Origin: Nymphaea colorata
Taxonomy: Eukaryota > Streptophyta > Magnoliopsida > Nymphaeales > Nymphaeaceae
Assembly: GCF_008831285.2 (NCBI RefSeq)
Contig: NC_045146.1
Location: 22,585,703 to 22,649,702 of the forward strand
Reading direction: 5' to 3'
DNA: 64,000 bases
Shown here piece by piece: positions 25,701 through 37,895 of the stretch (position 1 is the stretch's first letter; each line of letters opens with the position of its first letter). The notes below the pieces were generated by a model, which saw only the letters and a list, made by a program, of their open reading frames with translations, searched no databases and was not told where the DNA came from. A program made the translations under genes and the position numbers.

Positions 25701-26240
25701 CTCGAAAAAAAAAAATACCAATTAAAATTCCTGAGGAATGTGTGACTAAGAGAAAACATCATAATTCTGTAAATTTGGCCATGTTCTCCTATTATACGTC
25801 ATGCAAAAAATACCTCGTGCATTCACCAGCACCAAAAATCAATTCCAGAAGGTCGCACGTTGGGCAAAAAAACGAGGAAAAAAAAATGAACGGCGATAAC
25901 AAAACTATTTTTCAACAAAATTAACCATTCTAAAGTCCGTCTACCAAACCCTAAGAAAGAGAAACCCGAAACCCCTCCAAGAGATGCAGGGAGTACCATA
26001 GCTCTCCAGCGTCTGATCATCCTTGAGGATCCGCCCCTTGTAGATGAGACGCTGCTGATCAGCCGGGATCTCGCAACTCTTGGCCACGACCGACTTGAAA
26101 GCGGCGACCGAGGATCCCAAATCGGCGCGTACCGTGAACTTGGAGCCGTTGGAGCACCGGATATTCACGGGGATGCCTTCCTCCTCGCCGGAGCCGCTCA
26201 CGAGCTCGGTCTGTTCGCCGGAATCTCCGTCGCCCCCCAT
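16726..26240 (-). CDS. DSK2: DSK2-type ubiquilin (UBL-STI1-UBA ubiquitin receptor), seven exons
   Basis: Minus-strand exons: 26240-25997, 19014-18247, 18099-17888, 17801-17688, 17615-17557, 17082-16958, 16871-16726. They total 1,668 bp (555 residues), close to Arabidopsis DSK2 length, with all junctions GT-AG and in phase. The UBL domain (about 24-95) has [29 protein letters not shown] and [14 protein letters not shown]1-type repeats follow ([53 protein letters not shown]). The C-terminal UBA (about 512-555) reads [17 protein letters not shown] and [10 protein letters not shown]. The protein should shuttle ubiquitinated clients to the proteasome; plant DSK2 also links to autophagy. I chose the start at MGGDGDS, as in family members. 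An in-frame ATG 60 bases upstream would add a UTR-like, unconserved leader. The first intron is 6,982 bp. Confidence 0.95.
19561..20022. repeat. Polypurine array (GGAGGAAGAAGAAGGGAA-type units)
   Basis: About 460 bases almost free of pyrimidines on the plus strand, built of short variable GGA/GAA/GGGA units. It forms the left arm of the TIR element. Polypurine-polypyrimidine mirror repeats can form triplex (H-) DNA in vitro. Confidence 0.9.
20196..20560. repeat. Polypyrimidine array (CTTCCTCCTCCTCCCTTCCC-type units)
   Basis: About 365 bases mainly of C and T, the approximate reverse complement of the left-arm purine array in the same element. It could pair with that arm as a hairpin. Confidence 0.9.
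21762..22210. repeat. Two diverged direct copies of a dispersed repeat
   Basis: Copy 1 (about 21762-21940) and copy 2 (about 22035-22210) share, in order, cccacacta, gggctcct, gcggatc, cccac, aaaaagg.taggaacc, cttag.taac, aataagtc and caaggtatta-like blocks. A third, shorter relative lies at about 29757-29930. Between the copies is gctctgatatcactgtagtaa. The family is unknown to me; it could be an LTR or MITE derivative. Confidence 0.6.
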
Positions 26241-26966
26241 CACTGCGGAAGAACCAAAGCCCGATCCTAACCCTAGACCGAACGGAGCCTTGCTCTGCAC
26301 CTTATGTGCCCGCTGCTAGGGTGGGTCGCCTTCGACCTCTGATGGCCGAAGGGCAAAACCGGTATTTCCAGAAAAGTGAAGCGCCTATTAGATCGAAAGC
26401 CCTCGCCTCAGAGAGGAGGAGGAGGACAGGAGGGGAGAGGACGGAGGAGAGGAGGAAAGACAACCAGAGGGAGGAGAGAGAAAAGCGGAAGAGAGAGAAA
26501 GAAGAGGAAGCCCCTTTTAATATTTCACTCTCCCTCTGTGAGAGCAAAATTACAGAAATTAAAAGCAGGAAATTGCCGACGGATCGGGTTTATTTGATCA
26601 CCGACCCGAAGTCCGACCAGCACAATCGGGTCAAATCAAATGGGAGAAAAGGAAAAAGACCATTCATCGTTTTGGATCTGGTGTGCAGTTCCGGAAACGA
26701 AATCTGACAATGATCTGCCTCATTTGCACGTGAAATTCGGGTCCTATGCCATTTCATTCCGGATTTATCTAAAAAACGTAGTGGTCCATGGGAGCGAACG
26801 GTTCAGATCCAGAGTTGGTCTACCAAATCCAGAATTTTCATGCATTTTGCTAATAATGTCTGGAAGCCTAGAGACAAACATGAAAGAGGTTCGGTTCGGT
26901 TTTCGACTCGGCATAGCATAATTGGGTGACAGGACGGTTCACTTGAAAATATTCATTGTCATGAAA

Positions 26967-27056
26967 CTCTGTTTTGAATCGTAAAAGGTTTCGATGCATG
27001 CATATTATCGGCTCTGTTTTGAATCGTAAAAGGTTTCGATGCATGCATATTATCGG
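26967..27056. repeat. Perfect 2 x 45-bp tandem duplication
   Basis: 26967-27011 and 27012-27056 are identical, beginning ctctgttttgaatcg and ending catgcatattatcgg. The complete identity implies a recent duplication. Confidence 0.95.
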
Positions 27057-29196
27057 CACATTGAGGACTCTATCTCGTTGTTGGAAGAGGTGAAAAAAAT
27101 TACAAAAAAAAAAAAAAAAAAAAAAAAACTGCTTCGGATCAAGTTCTACCCATATATGTGGTTGGATCTATGTTGTCGGATTCATAACGGTTCTGGATCA
27201 AATCAAAAACAAATTCGATCCAGTTCGCCTAAAGACTTGGCTTAGATGGAGTGATGTTCTCCCCCTTAGGCGTTGTACGTATTATTTTTTAAACCAATAT
27301 GGAGCAGACAGTGGTTTGTTTTTTTTTTTTTTTTTTCTTACATACTTTTCACACGGGCAATTTTTTTTTGTTAATTAAATTTTAAAACGCGTTTTCAGCA
27401 AGTGATAACAAAAGCAATTTTGTTGATGAAAAGTAAATGCTCAACCTTGACATGTTTATTTATTGAATGAAATTAAACAATAAAACATTAAAGCCTTTTA
27501 CCTTGTAATTAGAGACATAAATTTATGATTTGTATGATAAAACTGTAACACCTTCTGTCTTCATTTTGATTATCATGAGTATTATCTTTATGGTATGGTG
27601 CGGCACCAAGTTGATGATGCACCGTAGTCACGCTCAAGCAAGGATCTTGGATGCCAATGAAATACTTTTTGAAGCTTCATGGCCTGTCTTTGAAACCATA
27701 ATTGCTTCCCTCAAGTAAAAATAATAAAAGATAAGAGAAAAAAAATCCTTTGCTTGTAAATTAAAGTGTTGTGCATTCACCACTTATAGTTTAAAGAAAC
27801 AATGCCTATAGAAATTAAACTGACCATCAAACTTTCACTTACCTACTAGTTCTAAGAACTATGTTACAGTCATCCAAAAAAAATTTTGGTTGTAAACTAT
27901 ATATAGTTTATATCATAATCACAAATAACTTTTTAGAGTTTTAAACGGCAAGGTTTTAACAGGATAAACTTAAAAAAAAAAGTTAAAAAATTAAAAAAAC
28001 TAAAAATGAAGAAAAAATAAAATAAATGAGAAACTAATAACACAAACATCAAAAGTATATTTACAATAAATAAAAAAAAACTGTTTGGCACTAAAAAAAG
28101 TGGAAATTTTGTTTTTAAAGTTTTTTTAAAAAACACTTTTTTAAGTTTTAAACGGTAATTTAATTTATTATGTTTTTTTTTACTCGTTTTTTGATATAAA
28201 AAAAAGCAATGAAAAAGGCAATCGGGTCTATTGACTTTTTTTTTTCTTTTTTTCGGTGACAACACTAGAAAATGAGGCGTTTGCGAAGATCACGTGGACA
28301 CCCACGGTGACATTTCATGGTTTCTATTAAAAGTCAACATTTGCCCAGGGGCCCATTACATTATTATTGCTAAGTGATTCTAAAAAAGAAAGATCAAAAT
28401 GACACAACAATAAAAAGCACACCAACTTTTTGATATAAACAAAAATCAAGAGCAGGCTTAAGTTTAAGTATATAATTAGTGTTAAGTTTCTTTCTTGTTG
28501 GCACATCCGTTGTTAGATTGGTAGAAGTCACTGTTTATGATTTTAAAAAACTGCATGAAATTGTTCTCAAATTTGATGAGCTCGATTAGGTTTTGATTGG
28601 ACAATTTACGTACCGTTAATAAATGAAAAAAATCATTAACCAAATTATTTTTTTAAATTAACATAATTAACAGTGTGCAAGTATACGATTCTTATTTCAC
28701 GTATTTGCATTGTTAGAAGGTTGGATTTAAAATTGGAATGGAAATAATCTAATCTTCAATATAAGGTTTTCAAATCCTATTGATCTTAAACCCAAGGCTT
28801 TCAAATGCCTCCTCAGCCCATAAGGAATCGTATTGGCCATTAAAGTTTTCAAAATTGATGATTGGGAGAAAATCAAGAAGAAAAATTTGTTGGTTAATGT
28901 TAGATGATTAAAATACATTTTTTCTTTCTATTTGATTTTCTAGTAATTCTTTATCTTTCAAAAATAAACAATTAAAATGATTCTTTACGATCTAGCATAT
29001 AAGGGGGACGCAACGGCCTTCCTGTTTCTCTTTTTAAAAAAGAGAAAGGAATAGGCCGTTGTCTCTCCTCCCCCTCCCGAACGTCAGGCACTGTGTGTGT
29101 ATGTTTTTTTTAACTTTTTATTATAAAAAGTTCTGGGTTGTTCGAGTGGACAGCCCATGACAGTCGAGCTATTGCTCGAGTCTTTGCAAGAACATT

Positions 29197-29197
29197 C

Positions 29198-29267
<70 letters not shown>

Positions 29268-29272
29268 AGAGA
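29197..29272. repeat. Compound AT and GA microsatellite
   Basis: A run of about 12 AT units abuts a run of GA units with two short interruptions. Confidence 0.9.
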
Positions 29273-29644
29273 GTAATTGAAATCAGTCGGCTACTGTGTG
29301 GCCAGATAGTTATATTTTTGGTTGGCCCCTGTTTTTAGGGACATAACACATTACAAAAAGTAACTATCCAATTATTGAGGTAAAGGCTGATTTCACTTTT
29401 CTATATATATATATATATATTCTCTTTCATTCTTTCGTACACTTTTGTTCTCTTCATTTTTTTATCATATTTCCTCTTCACATTAGGAGAAAGAGACTTG
29501 AAAAATTCATATCATTTTGAATGTAATTTTACTTATTTTTCTTTATAATATATATATATATATATATATATCACATGCGCACACGTTAATAGTTTAGATA
29601 TATGTGCTCAATAATAATTTGATTCCAACTTTTGTTCACATGGT

Positions 29645-29698
29645 TAGTGTGGATATAGGTTTCTAATAGAGCTAGTGTGGATATAGGTTTCTAATAGA
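29645..29698. repeat. Short tandem duplication, period 28 bp
   Basis: The 26-bp word tagtgtggatataggtttct plus aataga occurs at 29645-29670 and again at 29673-29698, with a 2-bp spacer. Confidence 0.9.
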
Positions 29699-29756
29699 TC
29701 TGAAGATATAGGCTTCAATTCATATTCAATATGTCAATGTAATTGTAATGTATCGA

Positions 29757-29930
29757 CCCAAAACCCACTTTCAAGCTCGAGCTCTTGGTTTGCTGGATCC
29801 CAATCTGCTATTTGAGTTTTAGTATGAAAATGGTAAAAATCAAAACAATCAACCACTTTAACAACCGTATTTATATAAGTCCCTCGAAATTCTTCATAAT
29901 TTTAGATACATGATTAAACTTTTGGAGTGT
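29757..29930. repeat. Third diverged copy of the 21.8-kb dispersed repeat
   Basis: It shares the ordered blocks ggatcccaa, ataagtcc, ttcttcataattttagatac and gattaaacttttgg with the copies at 21762-22210. It lies in the same orientation but is more decayed. Confidence 0.5.
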
Positions 29931-30072
29931 CACATGTAATGCTCAAACCAAACACTCAAAAAAAAAAAAAAAAGGTGAGGGTACCATTCAAGAAAAACCA
30001 TGACCTTCTCAACTTAAGTTCAAACTTTCCCTCCAGCTCAGCTCATTCAATCTCTCCAGTCTGAAACAGTTG

Positions 30073-30108
<36 letters not shown>

Positions 30109-31732
30109 GCACTAAAAAGCATGGCCAACAACAAAGAAATTCTGGGGGAGCACATGCTTATGGATTTTAAAAAGGACAATATTTTCATTAAAAAATCAAC
30201 ATAGATTTTAAAATTTTTAAAAATCCAATGTGCCCCAGACCACGATGAACGATGAGGTAGCGCTTTTATTCATGGCTGGTTTCCTTTTATCCAAACCAGA
30301 CTTTACTTATCTTGCAACAACCCATTATGGATAAGAGGCAGCGTTCATGTGGCATCCTTCTGCTACTCCAAACATTACACCAAAACCTTTAAAATGATGT
30401 AAATTATTACCACATATCGGTAACATTCATATGACAGTTTTTTAATGTTTAGTCATCCGGCATGAAACAATAACACTGTTGCCAAACGACCATCAGGTTC
30501 AGAATTTGTTGCAGGAACTACTCATGGTGGGAGAAATGGCTAATTTTCCCAGGCTTCGCGAAATCCACTTCCGTGTGAATTGAAATCCTCAGACCAGAAA
30601 GTGCTGATCTGATACGTTTAGCAGTCACAATCAGTCAAAGTAATCCAGTAGCTCCATTCGTGACTGCCACGATAGACTTTCGGTGCATGGTGACCCCTCA
30701 TCGAAGATGGACTTCTGAACAACCCGCGACAGGAAAACATTGATCAGCCTGCAATCAAGTCTTGAATACTGAAACCGATATGTAATTCGTGGATTTAAAA
30801 AACAGTACAGGGCGTGAACCTTTACTGCCGAATTGCTGCTCAGAGAAGGTAATATCAGGGCATCTGAACAGCTTGAAACCTGGAAGAATTCTAATTAATC
30901 AAGTTTAAAGTAGGTCAGTCATCAGTGTCAAGTGTGACATGCTTGATATCCTTTTAAGCTGGTCTACAATATGACAGATTCTTACCTCGTCGCAACTATA
31001 GATCAGCGATTTTTCAGTGTAGCAGTTTGCCTTTTAAATTTCGTAGTTAACTTATTTCACAAATCTGGTCCAAATCTCCAACCAATGAAACAAGCCCGTC
31101 TTCAGATTTTGCTCAATCAAAAAACTTGCCAGGAAATTTGCTCCTGGAAAGAAATGTTTGGTGAATCTATTAACAGGGTTCTGACGAAGAAAGGGTATAG
31201 AACTCATCAAGAATTCAATTCTTCCCACACTTGTCATGCTAGAGTTGCAGAAATGTCAAAATGCCTCAGATTCTTGCAGCAGAGTTCTGAACTATTGGCT
31301 TCAGCGGTAAAAGAGAAGTGGCATCAAACTGTATGAGAGATATACACTTGAAAAGTACAAAGGAAACGCCTCAATGAGTTATGAACAATACGTAACAATA
31401 CACTCATCCCACACAAATCGTTCATTAACAAACTCACTACTGGAACAGGACAGTGTACATCAGACATTCTCATGGTTTCTGTGACCTTAGTTTTATATTT
31501 AGCTAAGTTTTGATCATGGACAGAGTATTCCAGGAGGCTAGCGTGGTACTCCAAAGGCACAAAGGCCTGACTTGAATCAAGGCCAATAATTTGTACAATG
31601 GAAGAGAATTCTGATCCTTTTGCCCTTGCACATATGAAGCAACAGAATAGCAGAAGTCGCCAAACTTTTGCAGAAATACCTGTTAAACTTCTCTATGTGA
31701 AAGAATCTCATGATACCAAAAGACAATTTACT

Positions 31733-34077
31733 TCATGGAATTTGTTCACACTTGCTCATGTAATGCAGAAGTGACTGCGCTTTTCTTTGTGCCCTATTAG
31801 TTCCGTTCTTTGCTAGCTCAAGTAAGTGTTCGTATACCCCAAACTGGAGTGCAGCCAATAGATGAGGTGAATGATTTGCTGCTAGTTCAAGCAAAACTGC
31901 ACTTGCACACTCTTTGTTTTTTGGTGTTCCTTCTTTTATCAGTTCTACTAGTGTCTGAATAAATGATATCTGACCAATCTCGCTGCGTCCTTCAGGACTA
32001 GATGACAGAAGAAAGAGGATTGAGAGAGCTTCATCAACCATTCCCAATTGCTTGTCAGTAACTAACTGTAGTAGGGGTTTTGTAATACCAGCCTTGACAG
32101 CTCTCCCTCTATTCATTTGGTTAAGTGACAAGTTGAAGAGGGCAGTGGCAGCATCCTTTTTACCTCTGACTGTTCCATTCTGAAGTAGGTCAACTAGCGG
32201 AGGTATCCCATTCAAAGAACCAATAGCAACTTTGTTATCATCCACCATAGAAAGACTAAACAATGTGGCAGCTGAATTCTCTCTAGCGCCAACACTGCCG
32301 TGCTTCAATACTTCAATTATAGCTGGGATGGCCTCCTCCTTTGCAATTATTCTCTTGTTTGTTTCATCAATTGACAAGTTTAATAATGCCGTGACCGCGT
32401 TTTCTTGGATTCTTGAATCAGGATATGAGAGCAAGTTTATCAAAGATGGGATTCCGCCGGATTTAGCAATCAAGATTCTGTTATCAGGGTTCTCTTTCGA
32501 AAGTTTACGTATCTCAATGACCGCTGATCTTTGCACTTCAAGTTGGTTAGAGGAGAGGTTCTGGACTATGGTGGATATTTCCTGTGTTTGTTGCGAGGCA
32601 CTCCCCGTGCTTGTATCTGCTTCTCTTTTAGGAAGTTCCACATTGTACATCTCACACCAATGCGTAATCAAGTTACGGAGAGCATAATTTGGTGCTAAAG
32701 ATAAGTGTGCCAAAGGTTGCCGAGTTGTTGGGCATGTCCTGTGCCCTGAATCCAACCACTGCTGTATGCTGGTTCTCTCATATGTCTGTCCTGTTGCAAC
32801 AATTACAGGATCTGACATTATTTCCAGGGTAATTGGACAAAGGAAGTCATTTGGGATGGACAACGACTGGCACTTCTGTAAGCACTTATTGGGCGGTGAA
32901 GCATCTTTAGTCTCCTCCATGCTTCCACTCGTCTCTTTCACGCCAGCAATTTGCTTAAACTTGTTTAAAACATCCATGATCTGCTGGATCATTTCCGGGG
33001 ATGGCCACCCACCACCTTCCTTAACAAGTTGCTTTACTGCATTTGTTTCTTCCTGCAACTCTGGAATTGTGTGCAGCTCCAGCTTGTTTGCCAGTCTTTC
33101 GAGTATGGCACTGTCGGCGTTGCGATCATCTTTCTTTGAGAACACAAGCATCATGTCCATAGCCAGTTCAATGTCCTGAGTTTCGGTTCTTCTTTTCGAT
33201 CTCTTAAGTTGTGAGTGCATCAGCTCAACCTGCAGAACAGTCCATCATGAAGGGCAATCTGTTATCTCATAAGAGCACAATAATTATGTCACTGCAAAAG
33301 TTTCATTTTTGCCAGAGGAGAAGAAAAGAAAGGAATCCTGTTAGAAATTAGAAGCTGTATTCAGGCAAAAAAAAAAAAAGCACGGACATCTAAAACCAAA
33401 CATGGAAGAGAGAAAAACTACCAAACTATCTATCAACCATAACATTTCTGTTCCACTGTTCAACAAAATTCACAGTAAAAGAACCAACGGACGAACTTCA
33501 TTTTGCCTGCAATAAGGTTCACCAACGTATAAAAGGGGATGTAGTTCACATGAAGCAATAGCATACCTGCTCTTTCACTTCATCTGAAATCCCTAACTCC
33601 TCGTAGGGGATTGTTTCAAGGGCTCTGTTCAGTTTCTCATACACAGATCGGAACCTTGCTGCAATCCCCTCGCTGTCCAACGCCTTAAAAGAAGAAAAGA
33701 AAGGCACCCAGTAAGCAAAAAATACACATTGAGATGAAAAAAAAAAAAAGGAACCCACGAACCAAATAGATCTTGCTTCCATTGTGACACGTCTTCAACA
33801 ATTTCTTCGCACAAATGAAAGCCTTCTTCAAATTGCCGAAGCATGCGACTGATTTCTCCGATAACGGGGCTTCGTTCTCCCGAACTTCCTCAAGGAGTGG
33901 GCCTAAGAGCTTGATCCTCCTAACCAGATTGAAACACTCCTTCCTATGAGCTCTCCTGTAATCACCAAAAGCACAAATCGCTTCCTCAATTTCAAATAAG
34001 CTTTGAATAATATCTTTGTCCTCTGCCTCTGATCTCTGTGGCTCCTGTGCCTCTCTTTCCGAAGCCTTTTCGTCCAT
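31733..34077 (-). CDS. PUB15: U-box/ARM-repeat E3 ubiquitin ligase, PUB15-like, three exons
   Basis: Minus-strand exons: 34077-33763, 33683-33567 and 33229-31733, giving 642 residues with GT-AG junctions in phase. The N-terminal U-box-associated region includes [51 protein letters not shown] and [19 protein letters not shown], closely resembling Arabidopsis PUB15. The U-box (about 269-342) begins [18 protein letters not shown] and continues [17 protein letters not shown] and [11 protein letters not shown] repeats fill about 360-640 ([41 protein letters not shown]). The family transfers ubiquitin from E2 to substrates bound by the ARM region. The end [13 protein letters not shown] also matches the PUB15 group. 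The substrate is unknown. No key U-box residue appears lost. Confidence 0.95.
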
Positions 34078-37000
34078 TTTCTTGCCTCAAAAAAAACCAC
34101 CAAATCTGCCTGAAAATCTTTTGATCTGTCTTTCTTTTTTCTTTTCTTTTGGGGACTAAAGGATGAGGGCCAACATGGGGTTCCAGACCTTGTTGATGTT
34201 CATGATGGGGAGAGGGGGGAAGCAATGGTGAATCCCAAAGTGGGATTGAGGGATGGGGAAGGGGAATAAAAGAGGAAACCATCGGATCAAAGGAGAGGGG
34301 AGAAACCTGCGTGAGGAAACTTTCCCACGTCGGAGCTGTCCTTGTTGGTGGCGTTGTGGATTGAGCACGCTTCACGCCGCTTCTCTAGCTCCAATGACAG
34401 GTAGGGTCTTTGAAAAACCGTTAGCACAACCAACGGCTCAATCCCCTCTTGGAATCTCGGCTTTCTTGGTTATGTCTGATTTGGCCAAAATCTGATCTTC
34501 CATGGATGACACCAATTTTTGAATCCCCAGTTATCGAGTGAAGTTCAAGATCAGAATTCTCAATTCCTCATTTTCTTCGTCTCCTGAATTAGATATGTTC
34601 CATAAATTGTTCCCCAAGAAGGGAAAAGCACAAAAAAAAAAAGGAAAATCTGTGGGTGGGTATGCATGTTTTTAATGACAATAAAAATTCTTTGCTAATG
34701 TTGAGAAGTTATCACAAGTTAAGCTCTCTTAAGTCCAGCACCATTTTAATCCAAGACACCAAACCGCTTGGATTGTTCACTGTTCACATTCGATTTTTAA
34801 CTGAATGTGGATATGAGATAAGTTTTCTTCATTGAATGATAGATTATCCGACTTGCATGGACATGTAAGTACAGATGTCAATGAATCAGATACAAATCGG
34901 ATTATCGGATATTCACATATTCGGGTTACGAATTCAGGTTTGAACATGGATAAAGATAATTATATACCATATATGAATCTAATTTTAAAATTTACAATCT
35001 GAATTCGATATGAATCCAACTTTTATTTTCACATCTGAATCTAAATCACTTTATGATATGTCAAGAACTGACTTTTGAAAATGAATGGACATTGCCGAAT
35101 ATGATTGAATATCTACTAAAATTGAATCCGAATCCGATTGCATGACATTTGTAAAATCTGAATTTCTTAATCGGATGTTAAGTTCTTATTTATATCCAAC
35201 CTTTTTTAAGCATGAACCACTGACTTCCCTAATCGCAAGCAAATATTTTGATATGATTTTACATTTTCTTACATGTAAATCAAAATCTGATTATGTGACA
35301 GATTAACCAACATTAATGTGGCTTAGTGGGCAATCTACCTAAGAGGTAGAAATCTCGGGCAAACAAAAACCAGTCTGGAAATCTCAGGGCACAGCGTGAC
35401 ACAGATTCATACTTCATGCTTCGAACTCGAGCCAGGGTGTTCGCTTCCCTTGCCTTCCGCCATTAGAAGCGGAATGGACAGATTCTGATAAGAATTCAAG
35501 ATGCAGGAAGTTGATCTTTTAGCTTCCTGTCGTCTGCTGTCTTTGTCTGTAAAAGCGTCTCCAGTAACAAACGCGTTTTGGAAGGGGCCCTGGAAGACCG
35601 CCATTAATTTTGCTATGCACTTTCGAAACATTTTTGACAGTGCAAAACTACATCATTGATGTTGTTATCTGTATGAGGCGAGGGTGTTCCCTAGTTAGGA
35701 TTCTGAGGGTGCCCATGTGAAAGATCAAATAATTTTTTTTTTGACTTGCTTCTGAACCAATCTAACCATATTAAATGCGTTTCACGGGGTTAATCTCATT
35801 ATATAGTTTGAATATCTTTTGCTTCTTTCGTATTTCTAAAGGGTTGTTTGACATTAATAACATTCACGACAAGTTTTGTGAATCTTTATCAATTTGGAGC
35901 GTATTCATGAAACACTTATTCGGTATTTTTCATGCCAAACAGCCCTTTAAACTTATGTTTCGCAATAGTAATTTATTATTGTTGTTTTATGAATTTATTT
36001 TAATTTTTATGATACATTCGTAGAATAGTAACAACCTGTTATTATAACCGAATACATCATTGGTGATGCAGTCCGAAAACTAGTTGTTTTGGACTCAAAA
36101 TGTTATTTTGCCTTCAAAACACCATTTTGGGAGTGTTTGGGCAGACTGAAAACTGCCGTTTTCATATGTTGAGTGAGAAAAGCTAGAACCCAGGCCAACA
36201 GGTTATTCACTCAAACAAATGCTTATCGTGCCCATCCAGCAAAACTCATAAAAAAAAACTTATCTTTTACAGAATTAATCTTTAACAAAAATCATTTTTT
36301 CAACAAAAAGCATTTTTTCAAGATGTAATCGAAACACAACCTAAAATTTAACATTTTTATAGTCAGATTTCTCACTGTTACATATAAAAAAATCCAATAT
36401 AAATGTGGCATTCCCGTGATTCAATTGTCTGTGCAACCAAAACCATCCACATAGATCGCAACAATATATATCGTTATATTTAGTTAACACCAGCTAAATA
36501 TTAAAATTTAAAGGGAACTAGTGCTACACAGTTCTTCTAAAGTACTGGCAGGCCATGTTAGCAGTTGCGACTGAAGATCATTATGGTATTTAATTCGATG
36601 GCTTACATCCAAACTATCAAATTAATACGATCGAGATGTTTCTCTATAGTTACTATATCATATGATCTTCTGTTTAGGATGATCCTGCACATCATGTGCA
36701 GCAGCCTCAGGACACATAAACGCAAGCACTAGATATTCGACGCGTAAATAATGATATTATTTTTAATATGAGTTATAATCCTTAATGAGCCTACGTAACA
36801 TTCAAATGTTCATATAGTAAAATATCATCGCCTTAAAAATATGATGAAAGTGAGAAAAGCGTGTGACTCATTACAGTTAAATACAATGAGGGTCACATGC
36901 AATGCCTGCAAGTTGTGAAATACAAAACGCGTGAGAAATTTGTCCAAAGCCAATGACCCAAGGCAAATGGGACCGAGCGGCGTCAGGTCAGGCCGGCCAG

Positions 37001-37697
37001 ATGTCTACCCTTAGTTGTCATGTCAGCACGCGGCATGACCCTCAATTGGGCGAACCCACTTGGTGCATTTAGGGCGCCAAATAGGTTGGATCCAAGACAA
37101 CTCAATTGAAGACAGATGACCATGTGCAACCATGTATGACAGAAACTCCATCCACAACAGAAGATCCACTCAGTTGGCATTCTTTACCTTGAGTTGTCAT
37201 GCCAACAGAGTGGATGGAGGTGGACTTGGCTAAGAACTGGTCCTGGTCCTAGCCCAGGCTGGTGCAGAGCATGGTCAATCCGCCAACAATCAGCCGCAGC
37301 CCCCTCTATCTGACACGCCGCGCTTACGGGCCACATGTCAGATAGGGGGCCACGTCTGATTGATATCATGTCCGATTTGAAACTGAGATCCATATGCTTT
37401 TCGTGGGCCTAGATTTGGATCTGGATCTGGTTTGATGTAAGTAAGCGACTAGCTTAAGCTTATTGAAGGAAAATGTGGGGCTACTTTTGTAACTTCAGGC
37501 ACGCAAACACTTCCATCTAATGTGTTCGGCCTCGAACACATTGAACACATAAGCAGGTACATGCAAAGAAAAAAGTTCAGTCTTGAACCCTAGCCAGAGC
37601 AGCGCACTGTCCACACCAGCCTAACAAAGTTTTACATTAATGTTTTGATATATTTGATTGTTCATATATAGACGCTTCTAAAAAAGATTAAAGTTAT

Positions 37698-37743
<46 letters not shown>

Positions 37744-37895
37744 GGCGATAGGTTCTTTAGAACCAAAAAATCACCAGAATGGGATAATAATAGATACACC
37801 AAAGTGACGGACAAGGATCTGATATTTAAAATTGAGAGAAAGAAAAGGTGTGGGCGACGGCACGTCATTCTCTGCAAATATTTACAAGAAGGAAA
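34078..37895. other. Intergenic region between the RING-H2 and PUB15-like genes
   Basis: Includes the PUB15-like promoter and 5' UTR (34078 to about 34400) and the RING-H2 3' UTR near 37.8 kb. AT-rich sequence with gaatccgaatccg-type repeats at 34880-35200, MITE-like ends near 36120-36340 (gtgtttggg...cgaaacacaacc), and an AAT microsatellite at 37700-37743. No gene was recognised. Confidence 0.5.
37700..37743. repeat. AAT trinucleotide microsatellite
   Basis: About 14 uninterrupted AAT units lie downstream of the RING-H2 gene, probably in or near its 3' UTR. Confidence 0.95.

Larger units (their letters stand above)
19015..25996 (-). other. Very long first intron of the ubiquilin gene
   Basis: The donor atg|gtactc and acceptor ggtag|gg splice the UBL codons SYG-LHADHT in frame. 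The intron contains the 1.35-kb terminal-inverted-repeat element (19361-20712), two diverged copies of a dispersed repeat (21762-22210), and otherwise AT-rich sequence with no supported gene. The UBL domain is split across it. Confidence 0.85.
26304..31732. other. Intergenic region between PUB15-like and ubiquilin genes
   Basis: The left end should hold the ubiquilin promoter and 5' UTR (CT-rich on the minus strand); the right end holds the PUB15-like 3' UTR. Between them are a perfect 45-bp tandem duplication, an A tract (27103-27127), AT and GA microsatellites (29197-29272, 29403-29420, 29549-29570, 30077-30106) and a copy of the 21.8-kb repeat family. No gene was recognised on either strand. 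Confidence 0.55.

Noticed and set aside
26241-26300. Upstream in-frame ATG that would add 20 residues to the ubiquilin
   Set aside because: The extra residues are not like any DSK2 leader; family members start at the position equivalent to MGGDGDS.
30971-31336. Plus-strand frame of 121 residues
   Set aside because: No recognisable domain; it lies in the probable 3' region of the PUB15-like gene on the opposite strand.
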